A DNA stretch of 64,000 bases from Peromyscus leucopus (GCF_004664715.2 NC_051070.1:72792200-72856199); one strand, 5' to 3'. Counted from the first letter of the stretch, positions 31,653 to 43,965 are shown. The notes: generated by a model from the sequence alone, not told the origin. Numbers and translations: made by a program.

Positions 31653-32911
31653 AAGACTGCCTGTCTTTTCCCTAAATTGAGAAGTAAATAATACACTGTA
31701 CGCACAGTTACAACCCCACACTTGTGTTAAGTTTCTCTCTTGCTACTTATTGGCTGTCAGAGTATTTCCTGTTTTTGCCACTTACTTTTGATGTGATGTT
31801 GTGTGTCCTTGTCCAGAGAGGTATGTGATTCCGTTCTTGAGTGTGGGATATCATCTACCATAATTTCTTTTATGCCTAAATTTTTTCTTATATAGTAAGA
31901 GTATTTCTTACCTCAAATTATGAAAAAGATTTTGTTTCGTTCTAAAAAAATCCCAATTTTTATCTTTAAAAGTTACTTTACTTTCTAAGCTACATAAGTT
32001 GAGGAGTGAGTGTGTTTATATGGTGTGTGTGTGTGTGTGTGTGTGTGTGGTGTGAGGTGATGAGTGCATGTGAGCGTATCTGTGTCTGTATGGCATGTGT
32101 GTGTGTTATGTGAGGTATGGAGGTCTATAGTACTTTTTTTCTTGATATATCCATGATTTAACCATATTCACTATTATTTTACAAAATAAAATTTGTCAGA
32201 ATTTTAACCTTATGCATTATGTATTTCATCTTCGTTCCATCTCTGACTTCGGGGAGGAATGAAACTATTAAGCAAAACATAACTAGGAGTTGAATAAATC
32301 AGTCTATATTGTCCAGGATCATATTGACTTACAGGAAAAATGTAGCAGATTTCTATTTACCACAATCTTTTAAAATTTTATATAACCTTATACTTTAAAA
32401 GGCTAAACAAAGCACTAGTAAAAATTAATTTGTAGAGAACTTTAATCGCTTGTGAAGAGGTTTCTGTCATTTGTTGGAGTGACTTCTTTTTTTCCAAAAT
32501 AAGATATGAAAATGACTCTGTGTTTGGAAAGCTGATTTTCAATTAACGAGAATTTTGTTTTGCTCCTTATGGTGTATCTTGTGTGCTGCTGGATATTCAC
32601 TTGGGCATTCACCTTAGAGGAAGAAACGCTCAGAATCACATAAACAATGTGCTTGACCGCCTTGCTATCCACACTGGTGTGTCTGTCCAGATTTTCTTGA
32701 CTCAGTGTGGTCCTCACTTAGGTTATGAGGTAAATGTGCAAGTGCCTCAAAATGTTTGTGAAAAGAACACATTTGGTGCAACTAAAAACTGGAATTTCCT
32801 CATCAAATTGAATCAGGAATACTTGAGGTCTTGAAAGTATATTGTACTATTAAAGTCTTTTTTGAGTTGCAAAATTTATAGTTGTAAAACTAAGATTAAG
32901 AAATTATCAAG
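31653..32911. other. AT-rich unassigned DNA with one 83-codon frame
   Basis: Contains a (GT)n run near 32023-32049. A frame at 32583-32834 encodes 83 residues and is followed by an ATTAAA-type signal at about 32849. I do not recognise the product, and an opposed 91-codon frame overlaps it, so it is not called as a gene. Confidence 0.4.
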
Positions 32912-33080
32912 AGCCCAGGCAGTGGTGGTACCCACCTCTAATTCTAGCATTTGGGAGGCAGAGTCAGGCTAATCTTTGAGTTCGAGGCCAGCCTGCTCTG
33001 CAGAGTGAGTGTAGGACAGCCAGGGCTACACAGAGAAACCCTGTCTTGAAAAGCAAAGCAAAGCAAAACAAAACAAAAGA
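32912..33080 (+). repeat. B1 SINE
   Basis: 'gcccaggcagtggtggtacc' through 'cagagaaaccctgtcttg' with a CAAAG-repeat tail. Confidence 0.88.
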
Positions 33081-33180
33081 AATTAGCAAGAAATAAGTTA
33101 TTCATTAATAACACTTCACTAAGATTTTTTTTTCTTTTCTCCTATGTAATCTCCTTGTCCATTAATTAAGATGGTGAGGT

Positions 33181-33378
33181 GGGGCTGGTGAGACGATGGC
33201 TGAGTGGATAAGGGCACTTGTTGCCAAGCCGGAGAACCTCAGTTCAATTCCTGAAACCTATGCAATGGAGAGAGAGAATCAACGCCCACAACTTGTCCTC
33301 TGACGTCTCCGCGTGCACCATGGCTCACATGCACCCGTACCTTGCAACACACCCAATTAAAATGTAATAATAATTAAA
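33181..33378 (+). repeat. B2/B3-type SINE
   Basis: tRNA-derived start 'ggggctggtgagacgatggc' and 'caacttgtcctctgacgtct' in the middle; A-rich end. Confidence 0.8.
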
Positions 33379-34369
33379 GACTATGAGGTAGACAGAGGTC
33401 AGTGTTCTGGTTTCTCCACCCACACAACCACACTTCTTTTGCCCGTGGTCCTCATTGCTTTGCCGTTCAGTCGGAGCAGCTCTTTTATTAACCACTAAAG
33501 TACGGCTGGGGTTTTAATCACAGGGCTTTGCTTTGATGTCCCCAATAAAAGCATGTGTTTCTGGCTGACCAGTCAGAAGTCCCCACATCTCTGATTTACT
33601 CAAGTGATGGAAGCCAGGCCGATCCGAAGCGTCGTTTTCCTTGATGGAATTTGGTGGGGGAGGGCCGCACAGTGGGAACACTGTGACCCTCTGATAGGGT
33701 ACAAAAGTGACAGTCCACAGAGCACCCACACAGGAGCAAATCTGGTCTGCACAGACGTGGAACGGAGTGGGTGGCAGGAGCCGGGGAAGACCTTTAACTT
33801 CCGCCTTCTGTGCCCAGTGGACTGCCCTCTTCTGTGAGTCAATGCAGCCCCTCTGGAGTTTAAGATAATGTGTTGAGGATTTCTCTCCCTGTTACCTAGA
33901 CACTCCCAACACTGTGCTATAGAAGCACAAAATTCTTCACTATACGTCTCTAAAATGCTGTAGCTTCGTGTATGTACAAAGACTGGAAAGCGGTCTACCC
34001 AAAGAAAGCATAGCCCCATGAATATAAAATACCTTCTCAATAATAGCTACTCATTTACAATTATTATTACTGGCATGGGTAATTGTTACAATTTTGAATG
34101 TATTAGACTCTGTTTAATCTTTCCCACTCTAGTAGACTTTCAAATTTCCAAAGTTTTCTGCTTAAGTAAATGGCTGTTTTCCATACATGTTACTGTAATC
34201 CCCTTTGTTAAATCATCCATTTAAAGTTTAAATAGTAAAAAAAAACTTTCTACAAAAGCCTTATGACCTTTAACCCTTTTGTCTGCCACCTTTCCTTTTT
34301 TCACAAAAGTATTGTAACAATTTCTTCCTGAATTTTTCTTCCATGAATGCTTAATATATCACATTCTCA

Positions 34370-34371
<2 letters not shown>
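33379..34371. other. Unassigned non-coding DNA
   Basis: No repeat or gene recognised. A 146-codon minus frame at 33600-34040 is opposed by shorter plus frames and has no domain. Confidence 0.4.

Positions 34372-34413
<42 letters not shown>
34372..34413. repeat. (TA)n microsatellite
   Basis: About 21 AT units. Confidence 0.95.
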
Positions 34414-34416
<3 letters not shown>

Positions 34417-34801
34417 ATTAGATATGGTGCTAATATCTTGTAAACCATTTTCTCGGTGAGTTCTCAGTAACTTAAAGGGTAGGGCCTAGAGCTTCAGACT
34501 CCGCTGGCCATGTGTGTGCTGACTTTGCTCACTCTACCTCAAGGTGCTGAAGGGGCTCTGAGTTCTCACTACAGAGGTTCTGCATCCTCACTGCGGAGCT
34601 GTGAGCCGAGCTCTCTGGCTGTGACAATGTGATATTGATGGACGTGTGAAAATGGACATGGAGGGATGGGTTATGAACATATTCACATGGGATGAGTGAC
34701 CGCTCAATACCACCAGTTTGGAAGATGTCTCTTCTTCTTCCTGGTGTACTTCTGTGCTCAATTTTCCTATTCTCTTCATTTCCCACTGTGTGCCCCTAAC
34801 T

Positions 34802-34806
<5 letters not shown>
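34414..34806. other. Unassigned non-coding DNA
   Basis: Short minus-strand frames only. Confidence 0.4.

Positions 34807-34876
<70 letters not shown>
34807..34876. repeat. (CT)n microsatellite
   Basis: A pure CT run of 35 units. Confidence 0.95.
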
Positions 34877-34877
<1 letters not shown>

Positions 34878-36039
34878 ATTCATAAGAACAGAATCCAAAC
34901 CTGCGATTAGCTACAATCGTCTTCCCATGTCCCTTCTATATGGGCCAGAATTTCTGGGTTATGACAATTATATTCCAGAGTGAGAAAATGCTAATAACAA
35001 TACACAAAGTAAACAATGTTTCTATCCCTTGGTTGTTTCAATGTTGGTAATATATAAGAAGTCTTTGGCATAGCTTATAGCATAGAGCTTCTTACACTAT
35101 ATCTGTGTTACCTTTTTAAGATTTTAAATGAGCTTCAACAATGTGCTTCTGAGCTGCTCAGATTCATTCTCTGTTCCAAATTCAGAAGGATTTCTTCTCA
35201 CTGAAGATCAATATCTCTGGTATCAAGTTCTAAGTCCAGCAACCCAAACACCTATTCTCTGAAGAATAGATAGCACAGGGTACAGATGAAATAAAGAGGC
35301 GACAGACACAGTCAGGCTCTGAATCCTGCTCTGAATTCAGATAAGGTCATTGCTCTCCACTGAAAGAAAGATCTTGGAGAATTAATGAGAAACAGTCAGA
35401 TTTGGGATAGGGATGCAGAAGACAAATGAGCCCAGAAGTTCTCTACAAAAGATGATTCTCTGGACTAAAGCATAGACTATGCCTCATTGCTTATTTTAGT
35501 AAATGGGAAGAATCTCTGGATAGATGTTGTTGGTCCTCAGTTTCTTATAAAAAGACCTTTAAAACTTAGCACAGTTAACCAGACAGTTTTATGATATGCA
35601 TCACCAATATGGGCACAATAACTTCTTTTTAAATTATCTTCTGTTCTATGTCATTGGCTTAGCATTGAATTGATAAGCAAAGACATTTGCTCATAAACTT
35701 GTAAAGACCTGTCTGTACATGGAAACAGTAGGCAGCAGATTGGGTCTAGGGTGGGGTGACTAGTAGACATAGAGAAAGTCGAGTAGTGTGGTAGCTGTGA
35801 ACTTTCTACTGATGAGATCAGCATAACTGCAGACAGTGATTCGAATTTGGAGTGAGCTTAGGGAGGTTAAAACCCAATCTAAACAGGAACCATCAAGTTT
35901 GCCTAAGAGGCAGGAGGAAGCATCAATGAAAACACCAGAAAGTAAATGATGTACTTTGGTGGAAGAGTGGTACAACATGGCAAGAGGCTTAAAACGGACA
36001 GAGCAGTTAGAGACACTGACGTGGAGGTCCATGCTAGAA
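34877..36039. other. Unassigned non-coding DNA
   Basis: About 1.15 kb without a clear repeat or gene; a 90-codon minus frame (35760-36032) has no family features. Confidence 0.4.
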
Positions 36040-36339
36040 TTCTGCCCTCACTCCAACTGCATGATTGCACATTCCCAGTTCAGGGTCTTGTGTCTTATGT
36101 CATCGGTGTGTGCTGGTGACTATGTATGCGTGGCGTGGTCACACAATCTGCGCCTTACAAAGCCAGACACAGACCCCACCCTCTCTCTCTCTCTCTGCTC
36201 TGCTCCCTCCCCCACCCCACCATCTTTCTCCCTCTTTCCTCCCAAGGTCTGGTTCTCTTGTACCCCAAATCCCCTTCTTCCTCCCAATAAAGCTCTCTGT
36301 AACTAGGTAGTTGTGGCCGTGGCTCATGATTTTTCTTTT

Positions 36340-36395
<56 letters not shown>

Positions 36396-36625
36396 ATTTT
36401 ATTTTACAATACCATTCAGTTCTACATATCAGCCACGGGTTCCCCTATTCTCCCCTCCCACACTCACCCCTTACCCCCAGCTCACCCCCCATTCCCACCT
36501 CCTCCAGGGCAAATCCTCCCCCGAGGACTGCAATCAACCTGGTAGACTCAGTCCAGGCAGGTCCAGTCCCTTCCTCCCAGATGGCTCATGATTTTTCACA
36601 CGGTAACCAGCGCCGCCACTGGCAC
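36040..36625 (+). repeat. LTR-like element split by an L1 3' end
   Basis: The left part (36040-36335) carries AATAAA near 36285 and 'tatgtatgcgtggcgtggtc'. The right part (36598-36625) carries 'ggtaaccagcgccgcc'. Both segments have counterparts in the same order in the element at 14480-14830, so this is one LTR of that family interrupted by the insertion at 36336-36581. Confidence 0.55.
36320..36597 (-). mobile_element. L1 3'-UTR insertion with 16-bp target-site duplication
   Basis: TGGCTCATGATTTTTC occurs at 36320-36335 and again, identically, at 36582-36597. Between them lies a TTTTC/(CT)n run (the reverse complement of an A/GA-rich tail). It is followed by a C-rich block and 'ggtagactcagtccaggcag' typical of the rodent L1 3' UTR in minus orientation. 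A similar L1 end is at 40045-40310. It is a short, 5'-truncated copy without ORF sequence. Confidence 0.85.
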
Positions 36626-37235
36626 TACTTATCATTCATTTCAGTACAGTCAGCACAGCAGCCAGCTTAGTGTACGTCGGCTGTGCCTCTGTGGACTTTT
36701 GCTCGACTCGTCAAGGACATCTGTGGCCAGATGTGAGCAAGATGAAAGTGAAAGCCCAAAGACGGAGAGTGTTCCTTGTCAGAGCAGGATCAACAAGGGG
36801 AAGCTGGTTCATTTCTGTGCATGTTATTGGTTTCTGGGAATGAGTAAAATGTGTTTGTTCTAGACAAAAGGAGCACGTGCTGCCCGTGGCCCCTCTCTTC
36901 TCTCACCGTGGCCGTGATCTCCCCCAGCCCTTCTCCCATCCTTCTATTGGTTTCCTTTACCCCATCTCCGCTTCCTCCCACCTCCCCCACTTCTTCCCTC
37001 TCTCCTTCTCTAGCTCTGTCTCTCCCTTTCGTTCACATCCCCCACTTTACCTACTATCCCCAAGACCAACGCGGTTGTTTTAGAGTCAATATTGGGGAGG
37101 CCTTGAAACAAATTCTGAAGTCTCACCTAACAGTTTTCCAATGGGCCACCGACTCAGACTGCAGAGAAGAGGGAGAGTTGGTATAAGTGGCCCGTGTGTG
37201 TAAAATACAAGCATTGCGTCCTAATAGAATGTCTC
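36626..37235. other. Upstream region of Rnase9, unassigned
   Basis: Pyrimidine-rich at 36890-37050. A non-coding first exon of Rnase9 is expected upstream but not identifiable. Confidence 0.4.
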
Positions 37236-37258
37236 TCTTCACTGCTTTGACTCTACAG
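37236..37258 (+). other. Rnase9: 3' splice acceptor of Rnase9 coding exon
   Basis: 'cactgctttgactctacag' ends with AG at 37257-37258, 7 nt before the start codon. Confidence 0.7.
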
Positions 37259-37265
37259 GGAAAGA

Positions 37266-37838
37266 ATGAAGTCTCTGGTCACCAAGTACCCATGGGTGTT
37301 GACGCTGCTGCTGCTGCTGCTGCCGCCAGTCAAGCTGCGAGGGGAGTACGAGGATTACACGGAATATGAAATGATGCCGGTGTTAGTTGACTACCTAAGG
37401 GAACTCCGTAGCACAGGGCCTACCAAACCACCTACCAAAGAAATAATCATAGAAAAGATCATTGCTGATCCCGAGCGACCTTTGGTTGACGACGATTACT
37501 GCGACACTGAACTCGTGTTTAAAAATATTCACAATAAGCTTCTCTGTTATTCGGAGTACTACCTTGTATCTGCAACCTATCAAGACCTACAGAAGGCCTG
37601 CTATGGCAAACAAGTAAAATGTAAAAAAGGGGCTTCATTTTGCAGAAGAAGCACGGAATTAATGAAAGGAGTGAGGTGTGCATTAGTGAGCGGAGAGAGG
37701 ATATCAGAGTGCTTGTACGAAAGCATCTTCCTGACAGGTTACCCGGTTGTCACTTGTCAATGGGACGATGCAACCCAAGAATTTATCCCTAACCGTGTAC
37801 TTGATATAGTGATACCTAGGAGCAAGAAAGTATCATAG
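37266..37838 (+). CDS. Rnase9: Ribonuclease A family member 9 (non-active)
   Basis: A 190-residue secreted protein in one exon, recognised as RNASE9 by its extended acidic N-terminal region with STGPTKPPTKE (49-59). Residues 1-26 are a signal peptide with a Leu run encoded by CTG repeats. Eight cysteines (C79, C94, C112, C119, C126, C138, C149, C164) fit the four family disulfides. The catalytic signature is gone: the CK of CKxxNTF is CY (94-95), NTF is absent, and the C-terminal His is missing (segment FIPNRVLD). It should fold like RNase A without cleaving RNA. RNASE9 is known from epididymis and sperm surface in mammals. The ATG at 37266 has A at -3. It is the third same-strand cluster member, 12.8 kb after Rnase11. 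Confidence 0.92.
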   Translation: MKSLVTKYPWVLTLLLLLLPPVKLRGEYEDYTEYEMMPVLVDYLRELRSTGPTKPPTKEIIIEKIIADPERPLVDDDYCDTELVFKNIHNKLLCYSEYYLVSATYQDLQKACYGKQVKCKKGASFCRRSTELMKGVRCALVSGERISECLYESIFLTGYPVVTCQWDDATQEFIPNRVLDIVIPRSKKVS

Positions 37839-38079
37839 GCCAGGAATATGACTCCCCTGACATTCTGGGTTTCTCTAAGTAGTCACATTAGCTACGCTCA
37901 GTAGTTATGCTTTAGATGCTGATGCTGTTAGTTGAAAGTGACAACAGCAGTTCCAGTCCATTCACTCTGATCACCCACCTGCCTCCTTTCCCGTTCCCCA
38001 AAGCGTCGAATGGCGATGTGTGCTATGCTTACAAGACTCCAGCAGTTGTTTTCATAAAGGTCACAGAATGTGTCATGGC

Positions 38080-38085
38080 AATAAA
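38080..38085 (+). terminator. Rnase9: Poly(A) signal of Rnase9
   Basis: AATAAA 242 nt after the stop codon, the first canonical signal downstream. Confidence 0.65.
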
Positions 38086-39155
<1,070 letters not shown>

Positions 39156-39510
39156 TGTCTGTATGCTGTGAATGTGTTGCTCTGATTGCTGGTAAATAAA
39201 ATGCTGATTGGCCAGTAGCCAGGCAGGAAGTACAGATGGGATAAGCAGAGAAGGAGAATTCTGGGAGAGGAAGGCTGAGTCAGCAGACACCAGCCCATCA
39301 TCCAGGGAGCAGCATGTAAAGGCAACAGGTAAAACCCACGGAACATGTGGCAACATATAGATTAACAGAAATGGGCTGAGTTTAAATGTAAGAGCTAGTC
39401 AGTGGTAGGCCTGAGCTAATGGCTGAGCAATTTTAATATAAGCTCCTGAGTGATTATTTTATAAGCGGCTGTGGGGTCCATGGGGCTGGGCAGGATCAGA
39501 GAAAATACCA
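39156..39510 (+). repeat. Interspersed LTR-like repeat (family M), copy 1
   Basis: Begins 'gttgtctgtatgctgtgaat', contains 'attggccagtagccaggcag' and 'gaaatgggctgagtttaaat', and ends 'ggctgtggggtccatgg'. Related copies at 53375-53740 and 53935-54400 share the order 'aaccaatagctaagcagg ... gataatttaagttagaaaag ... gtctcc'. The length and layout suggest a non-autonomous LTR family; I cannot name it. Confidence 0.6.
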
Positions 39511-39851
39511 GCTACAAAACCATGCTTCCGAAGCCTTAACTGGGAGGCCTTTGACTATGGTGTTGAACGAGTAAAGGTCCTCAGGAGCTCTTTTGAACCT
39601 CCATGACACTGCTACACTACAACAAATCCCCGACAGTGAGCTGCAGAAATTCATACATGGTGGGCCTGGTACATGCTATGAACCATATCATCTGGGCCAT
39701 GATCACATCATTGATCTTTGAATTTTACAATGTACACACAAACACATTTATAGGAGTACAGTATAGCACAACTGAGGCATAGAAAAAGTTCTGTAGCTTC
39801 CACTCCAGAGTTACCAATCTTATCCAAATACCTTCTAAAAATATAATCATG
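39511..39851. other. Unassigned non-coding DNA
   Basis: No feature recognised. Confidence 0.4.
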
Positions 39852-40005
39852 GGGCCAAGTATGGTGGCACATGCCTTTAATCTCAGCACTCAGGAGGCAG
39901 AGGCAGGAAGATCTCAGTGAGTTAGAAGCCTGGTCTACATAGAGAGCTCCAGGACATCCAAGACTACATAGAGAGCCCTGCCTCAAAAAAGAAAAGAAAA
40001 AAGAA
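39852..40005 (+). repeat. B1 SINE
   Basis: 'ggccaagtatggtggcacat' to 'gagccctgcctcaaaaaag'. Confidence 0.85.
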
Positions 40006-40044
40006 ATGCAATCACGGTTATATGGATTTTCCTTCTTATCTTTT

Positions 40045-40310
40045 TTTCTTTATTAAGAAATTTTTTACTCATTTAATATTCCAACCACAGATCCTCCTCT
40101 CTTCCCTTTTCCCACTCCCCCTCCAGCCTCCCCCCCCCCCCCCGCAACCCCCCCCATCCCCTCCTCTGACAAGGTAAGTTCTCGCATGGAGAGCAACACA
40201 GCCTGGTACACTCAGTTGAGGCAGGTCCAAGCCTTTCCCCCTGCACCAAGGCTGTGCAAGGTGTCCCACCATAGGTAATGGGCTCCAAAAAGCCAGCTCG
40301 TGTACCAGGG
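40045..40310 (-). mobile_element. L1 3'-UTR fragment
   Basis: A T-rich start, a long C-rich block (poly(C) near 40129-40143) and 'caaggtgtcccaccataggt' followed by 'aatgggctccaaaaagcc' are typical of the rodent L1 3' UTR read in reverse. Confidence 0.75.
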
Positions 40311-40669
40311 GTTCCTTCTTATCTTATACAACAGGAGAAATTCAGAAGTTGGCCTCTACTTACTGAATGCCCTATCAAAGCCTGCTGTGCTTTGAATGTG
40401 TCCCCACAGGTGTTGCCAATGTGATATTATTAGACGGCCAGGGCTTGAAAAAGTTATTATGTGATGAAGGATCACTTCTCACGAATGGAATTAAGGCTAC
40501 TATAAAAGAAGTTTCATGTAGGCTTCAGCTGGCTTCTTCTCATGCTTCCCGCCCCTTGAAGACAAAGTCCTCTATAGACGCTGGAGACTAGACATAAGAC
40601 TCCCCAACTGAATTATGAAAAACATGTTTCTGGTCCTTATAAATTATTAAGTTAATTTTTTAAACCTCA
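40311..40669. other. Unassigned non-coding DNA
   Basis: No gene recognised; a 74-codon frame at 40367-40591 has no domain. Confidence 0.4.
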
Positions 40670-40835
40670 TTTTTTTTTTCATTTTGAGAATTACATTGAG
40701 AGAGAGAGAGAGGGAGAGAACAATCGGAACATACATGTGAAGCCAAAGGAAATCTTGTGGGAGTTGGTTCTCTTCATCCAACACATGGGTCCTAGAGATT
40801 AACTCAGGCCATCAGTGGTGCAGCAGCCACCTTAA
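40670..40835 (-). repeat. B3-type SINE
   Basis: Contains 'gggagttggttctcttcatc' and 'aactcaggccatcagtggtg' in the order of a reversed B2/B3 element, with a GA run at its left edge. Confidence 0.6.
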
Positions 40836-41136
40836 TTTGTTGAACCCTTCATGGTGCAGCCTATGGTATTTTGGTATTGTGACAGAAAACAAATGAAGAC
40901 AAGCCTGCACTACGGTTTTCAGTTTTACTGAGTAAGATTTCATAAGCATCATGCTCCAACTTCTATTAGCAATACCTCTCCAAACATGGAATTTCACTAG
41001 GTTTTTTTTATTGTTTTGACAACTTTTTATATGCATACAATGTATTGGGATATAATACATTTATATTTAATATATTTACAATTATTTATGTGCATATTTA
41101 TCCCCATAGCTCAACTTTACCACCCACCACCCACTG
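40836..41136. other. Unassigned AT-rich DNA
   Basis: No feature recognised. Confidence 0.4.
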
Positions 41137-41273
41137 TCTTAGTTTCCTATCACTGTGAAGAGACACCAAGACCAAGGCAACTCATAGAAGAAATAATTTG
41201 TTGGGGTTTACAGTTTCAGGGGGTGAGTCCATGACCATCATCAATGGGAGCATGGCAGTAGACAGGCAAGTAT

Positions 41274-41351
<78 letters not shown>

Positions 41352-41512
41352 ACGCACATGTGAGCTAACCAGCTGGGAATAGCATGAGCTTTTCAATCAG
41401 GCAAGCCCACTCCCAGTGACACACCTCCTCCAACAAGGCCACACCTCCTAATCTTTCCCAAACAGTTCCACCAACTGGAGACCACCTATTCAAATGTAAA
41501 CCATCAGACCCT
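41137..41512 (-). repeat. Family R repeat with (GA)n expansion
   Basis: Begins 'ctgtcttagtttcctatcac' and has 'gaagagacaccaagaccaag' and 'cctcctccaacaaggccaca'. The pure (GA)n block at 41276-41349 occupies the same place as the GA block of the copy at 15265-15640. Confidence 0.82.
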
Positions 41513-41567
41513 CCCATTCCTGCTGATCTCCTTTTTCATCCCAACTAGTGCCCCTCCTTCATTCATG

Positions 41568-41569
<2 letters not shown>

Positions 41570-41616
<47 letters not shown>
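41570..41616. repeat. (TG)n microsatellite
   Basis: About 23 TG units. Confidence 0.95.
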
Positions 41617-41617
<1 letters not shown>

Positions 41618-41619
41618 CT

Positions 41620-42330
41620 TGATGAGTGTAATTAGGGTGGCTTCTGTGAGCATGGGCAGGAGGCTATTTACTGGAGTGTGGGCAACTTACCGATAGCTAG
41701 CTCTACCCCTAAAGAAAGTGAGTATTCCTCCCCCAGCAACCATTAACTTTCGGAAGCCTCCTCAGAGAGGAATGGGGCCTCATGAGTCCCTCACCATCCA
41801 CGATGAGATGCTGATGGGCCCAGTCTAGTATAAGTCTTATGCCAAGAGCCATAGCTGCTGCGTTCATGAATGCAATAACTCCAATAATAACTCTTCTCTG
41901 TACTCCAGCTCCTACAGTATTTCAACCCCCTGTTTCATGTTCCCTGGGCCTGGGAAGGAATGATACAGATGTCCTATTTACAACTAGGCACTCAGTAGTT
42001 ACTTATTGTCAACACTTTGACCAGTTATGGGTCTCCACAATAACTGTTACTTTCTGTCAAAAGAAGGTCCTGTGCTAGTCTCTGGGTACAAATAAATGTT
42101 TAGAAGGCAGCAAGGTTACATGTCTCATTGGTAACAGACTTCCTTACAGAGTCTGTGACAGCCTCGGGGTTAGATTTGGCCAGATTGACAGTACAAGGAT
42201 GTATTCCCTCTTGAGCCTCAAATCCAATCAGAAAGTGATTGGTCTCCCCATCCCCCACCCACAATCATGGCACTATTTCACCAGTGGGCATATCTTGCCT
42301 TGCAAGTTGGCATTTGTTGATTAACAATTT
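41620..42330 (+). repeat. Probable L1-derived 3' region
   Basis: The order 'gcaacttaccgatagctagc', 'cctcccccagcaaccatta', 'gggcctcatgagtccctc' and 'agccatagctgctgcgttca' recalls 3' sequence of older rodent L1 lineages. Diverged and without an ORF. The subfamily is uncertain. Confidence 0.45.
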
Positions 42331-42590
42331 TCTTGAAGTGAAGACTGTCTGTCCACTTTGGAGTGAAGGTCCTCATTAAGACAGAGGATGTTCTGAAGAG
42401 AGGTAAACCATTCCTCCTGCAAGGAAGCTCCTTAAGACACAGGACAACATGTGTTCCGTTAATATGGAAAGTCGGCCAAGATTTTCTTGCATTCTGCAGG
42501 CTGCCTCTTCAATAGATGGACAGTTTTCTTTACCGTACAGCAGCCTTTTAGTTTCACGAGGTTGCCAAATGGAAAAAAAAATGAGGACAT
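42331..42590. other. Unassigned, possibly part of the neighbouring repeat
   Basis: No independent feature recognised. Confidence 0.3.
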
Positions 42591-42930
42591 GACTGCTCCC
42601 AGGTACGAGTTGAGGAGAAGGTTTATTGTAGATATGAGGGAGAAAACGGCCAGAGTCATCTGGAAAGGTCCAGACTGAACTGGACCTTGAGCAGGGGAGG
42701 GAGTAAGAGAGGGAGAAGAGCCAGGAGCCAAGAGGGGTCCAGGAGACCCAGAGCACCAAGAGAGCTCATGTCCAAAATGGCTGAGGTTGTATCGGGATCG
42801 GAGGCTGTGGGAGGGAAGCCGAGCACAGTCTGGAGACGTTAGGTAGGGGGCAGGGTGAGAAGGTCTGGGGAGCCAGGACTCTAGCAGGTATTGGCAATGC
42901 TGAGAGAGACTGGCAGGCACTTGGATATGT
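42591..42930 (-). repeat. LTR-like repeat end, minus strand
   Basis: Read on the minus strand, a pyrimidine-rich segment is followed by an AATAAA signal (plus-strand 'ggtttattgtagatatgag' near 42619) and ends near the 'catgactgctcccaggtacg' complement. That is the layout of a rodent LTR or similar retroelement. The 153-codon minus frame across it (42459-42920) is a by-product. Confidence 0.45.
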
Positions 42931-43038
42931 CAACTAGGCATCTTGGTTGGCCACTTGTCCCAGGTGAGACCTAACAGTATCATTTGTCAAATGTTGGCTT
43001 ATTTCCTGAGTGACCAGAATCCTATTCAGAAAATTTTC

Positions 43039-43250
43039 AGCTGGGCTGAAGAAAATGCTCAATGGTTAAGAGCACTTATTATTTTAGTGAAGGACCCAGG
43101 CCTACTTGGCAGCTTGTATAACTGCCTGTAACGCCAGCTCCAAGGGGTCTGCCACCCTCTTCTGGCCTCGGCAGGCTCCTCCTCTGATTATATGGTACAC
43201 GATAATCACACAGCCTCACACACATACACATCATTAAACGAATCTTCAGA
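43039..43250 (+). repeat. B2 SINE, diverged
   Basis: 'gctcaatggttaagagcact', 'ccaccctcttctggcctcgg' and a CA-rich tail. Confidence 0.8.
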
Positions 43251-43559
43251 AAAGTTGAAAACACTTTGCAGGCATGTGAGAGCACATTTGCCTATCTTTC
43301 TGTTTATGTTCTCTCTTCAATATCTGTCACCTAAGTCTCTGTGTGTTGATTGCTCAACTTCTCTGTTAAATGTATTTAGGCTTGTCTTTTTAGAAGCTAC
43401 TGTACATAGAAACATCTCTTGTTTTTTCTTTTTTTTTTGATCATTGATAATATATCCAAACATTACTATCCTTGTGTATTTACTTTATTTCTGCAAATAA
43501 CTGAATCAGTATATTCTAAAATGTTTTGTAACGTCTAGACTTTTCCGTATATATGATCA
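43251..43559. other. Unassigned AT-rich DNA
   Basis: Contains a T-rich run near 43420-43440; no gene. Confidence 0.4.
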
Positions 43560-43965
43560 TACCATCTGAAGAGGACATTTAATGCTTGTTTCCAATGTGA
43601 ATGTCTTTTGTTTATTGTTCATGCCTTATAGAGCTTACTAGAAATCCTACCACTCTGATTAGAAGCGGTGAGAGTGGGCAACCCTGTATTATTCCTAATC
43701 TCACGGAAAGTGTTTTACCATTTCTCTGTTGAGCATGATCTTAACTGTACACTTTTCATGTGGGGTCTTTATAATAGTGAATTACATGACTTTTACACCT
43801 ACTTTGTGGAGGGTTTTCATCACGAAGGATGCTGAATTTATTAAATACTTTTCCTATGCCTACTAGGACAACCACATAATTTAAACTATTTCTCATTAGT
43901 ATATTATAAATAGTACTTATTGGTCTCCTTGTGTTGAATCATCTTTGCATTCCAACTGTTGCAGT
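43560..43965 (-). mobile_element. L1 ORF2 fragment
   Basis: 'ggtgagagtgggcaaccctg' followed by 'tattattcctaatctcacgg', and later 'ctccttgtgttgaatcatct' with 'ttgcattcc', are landmarks of the L1 reverse-transcriptase region read in reverse. No open frame survives. Confidence 0.75.

Noticed and set aside
41276..41349. CRISPR-like or regulated array
   Set aside because: Simple (GA)n microsatellite; the genome is mammalian and no repeat-spacer structure exists anywhere in the window.
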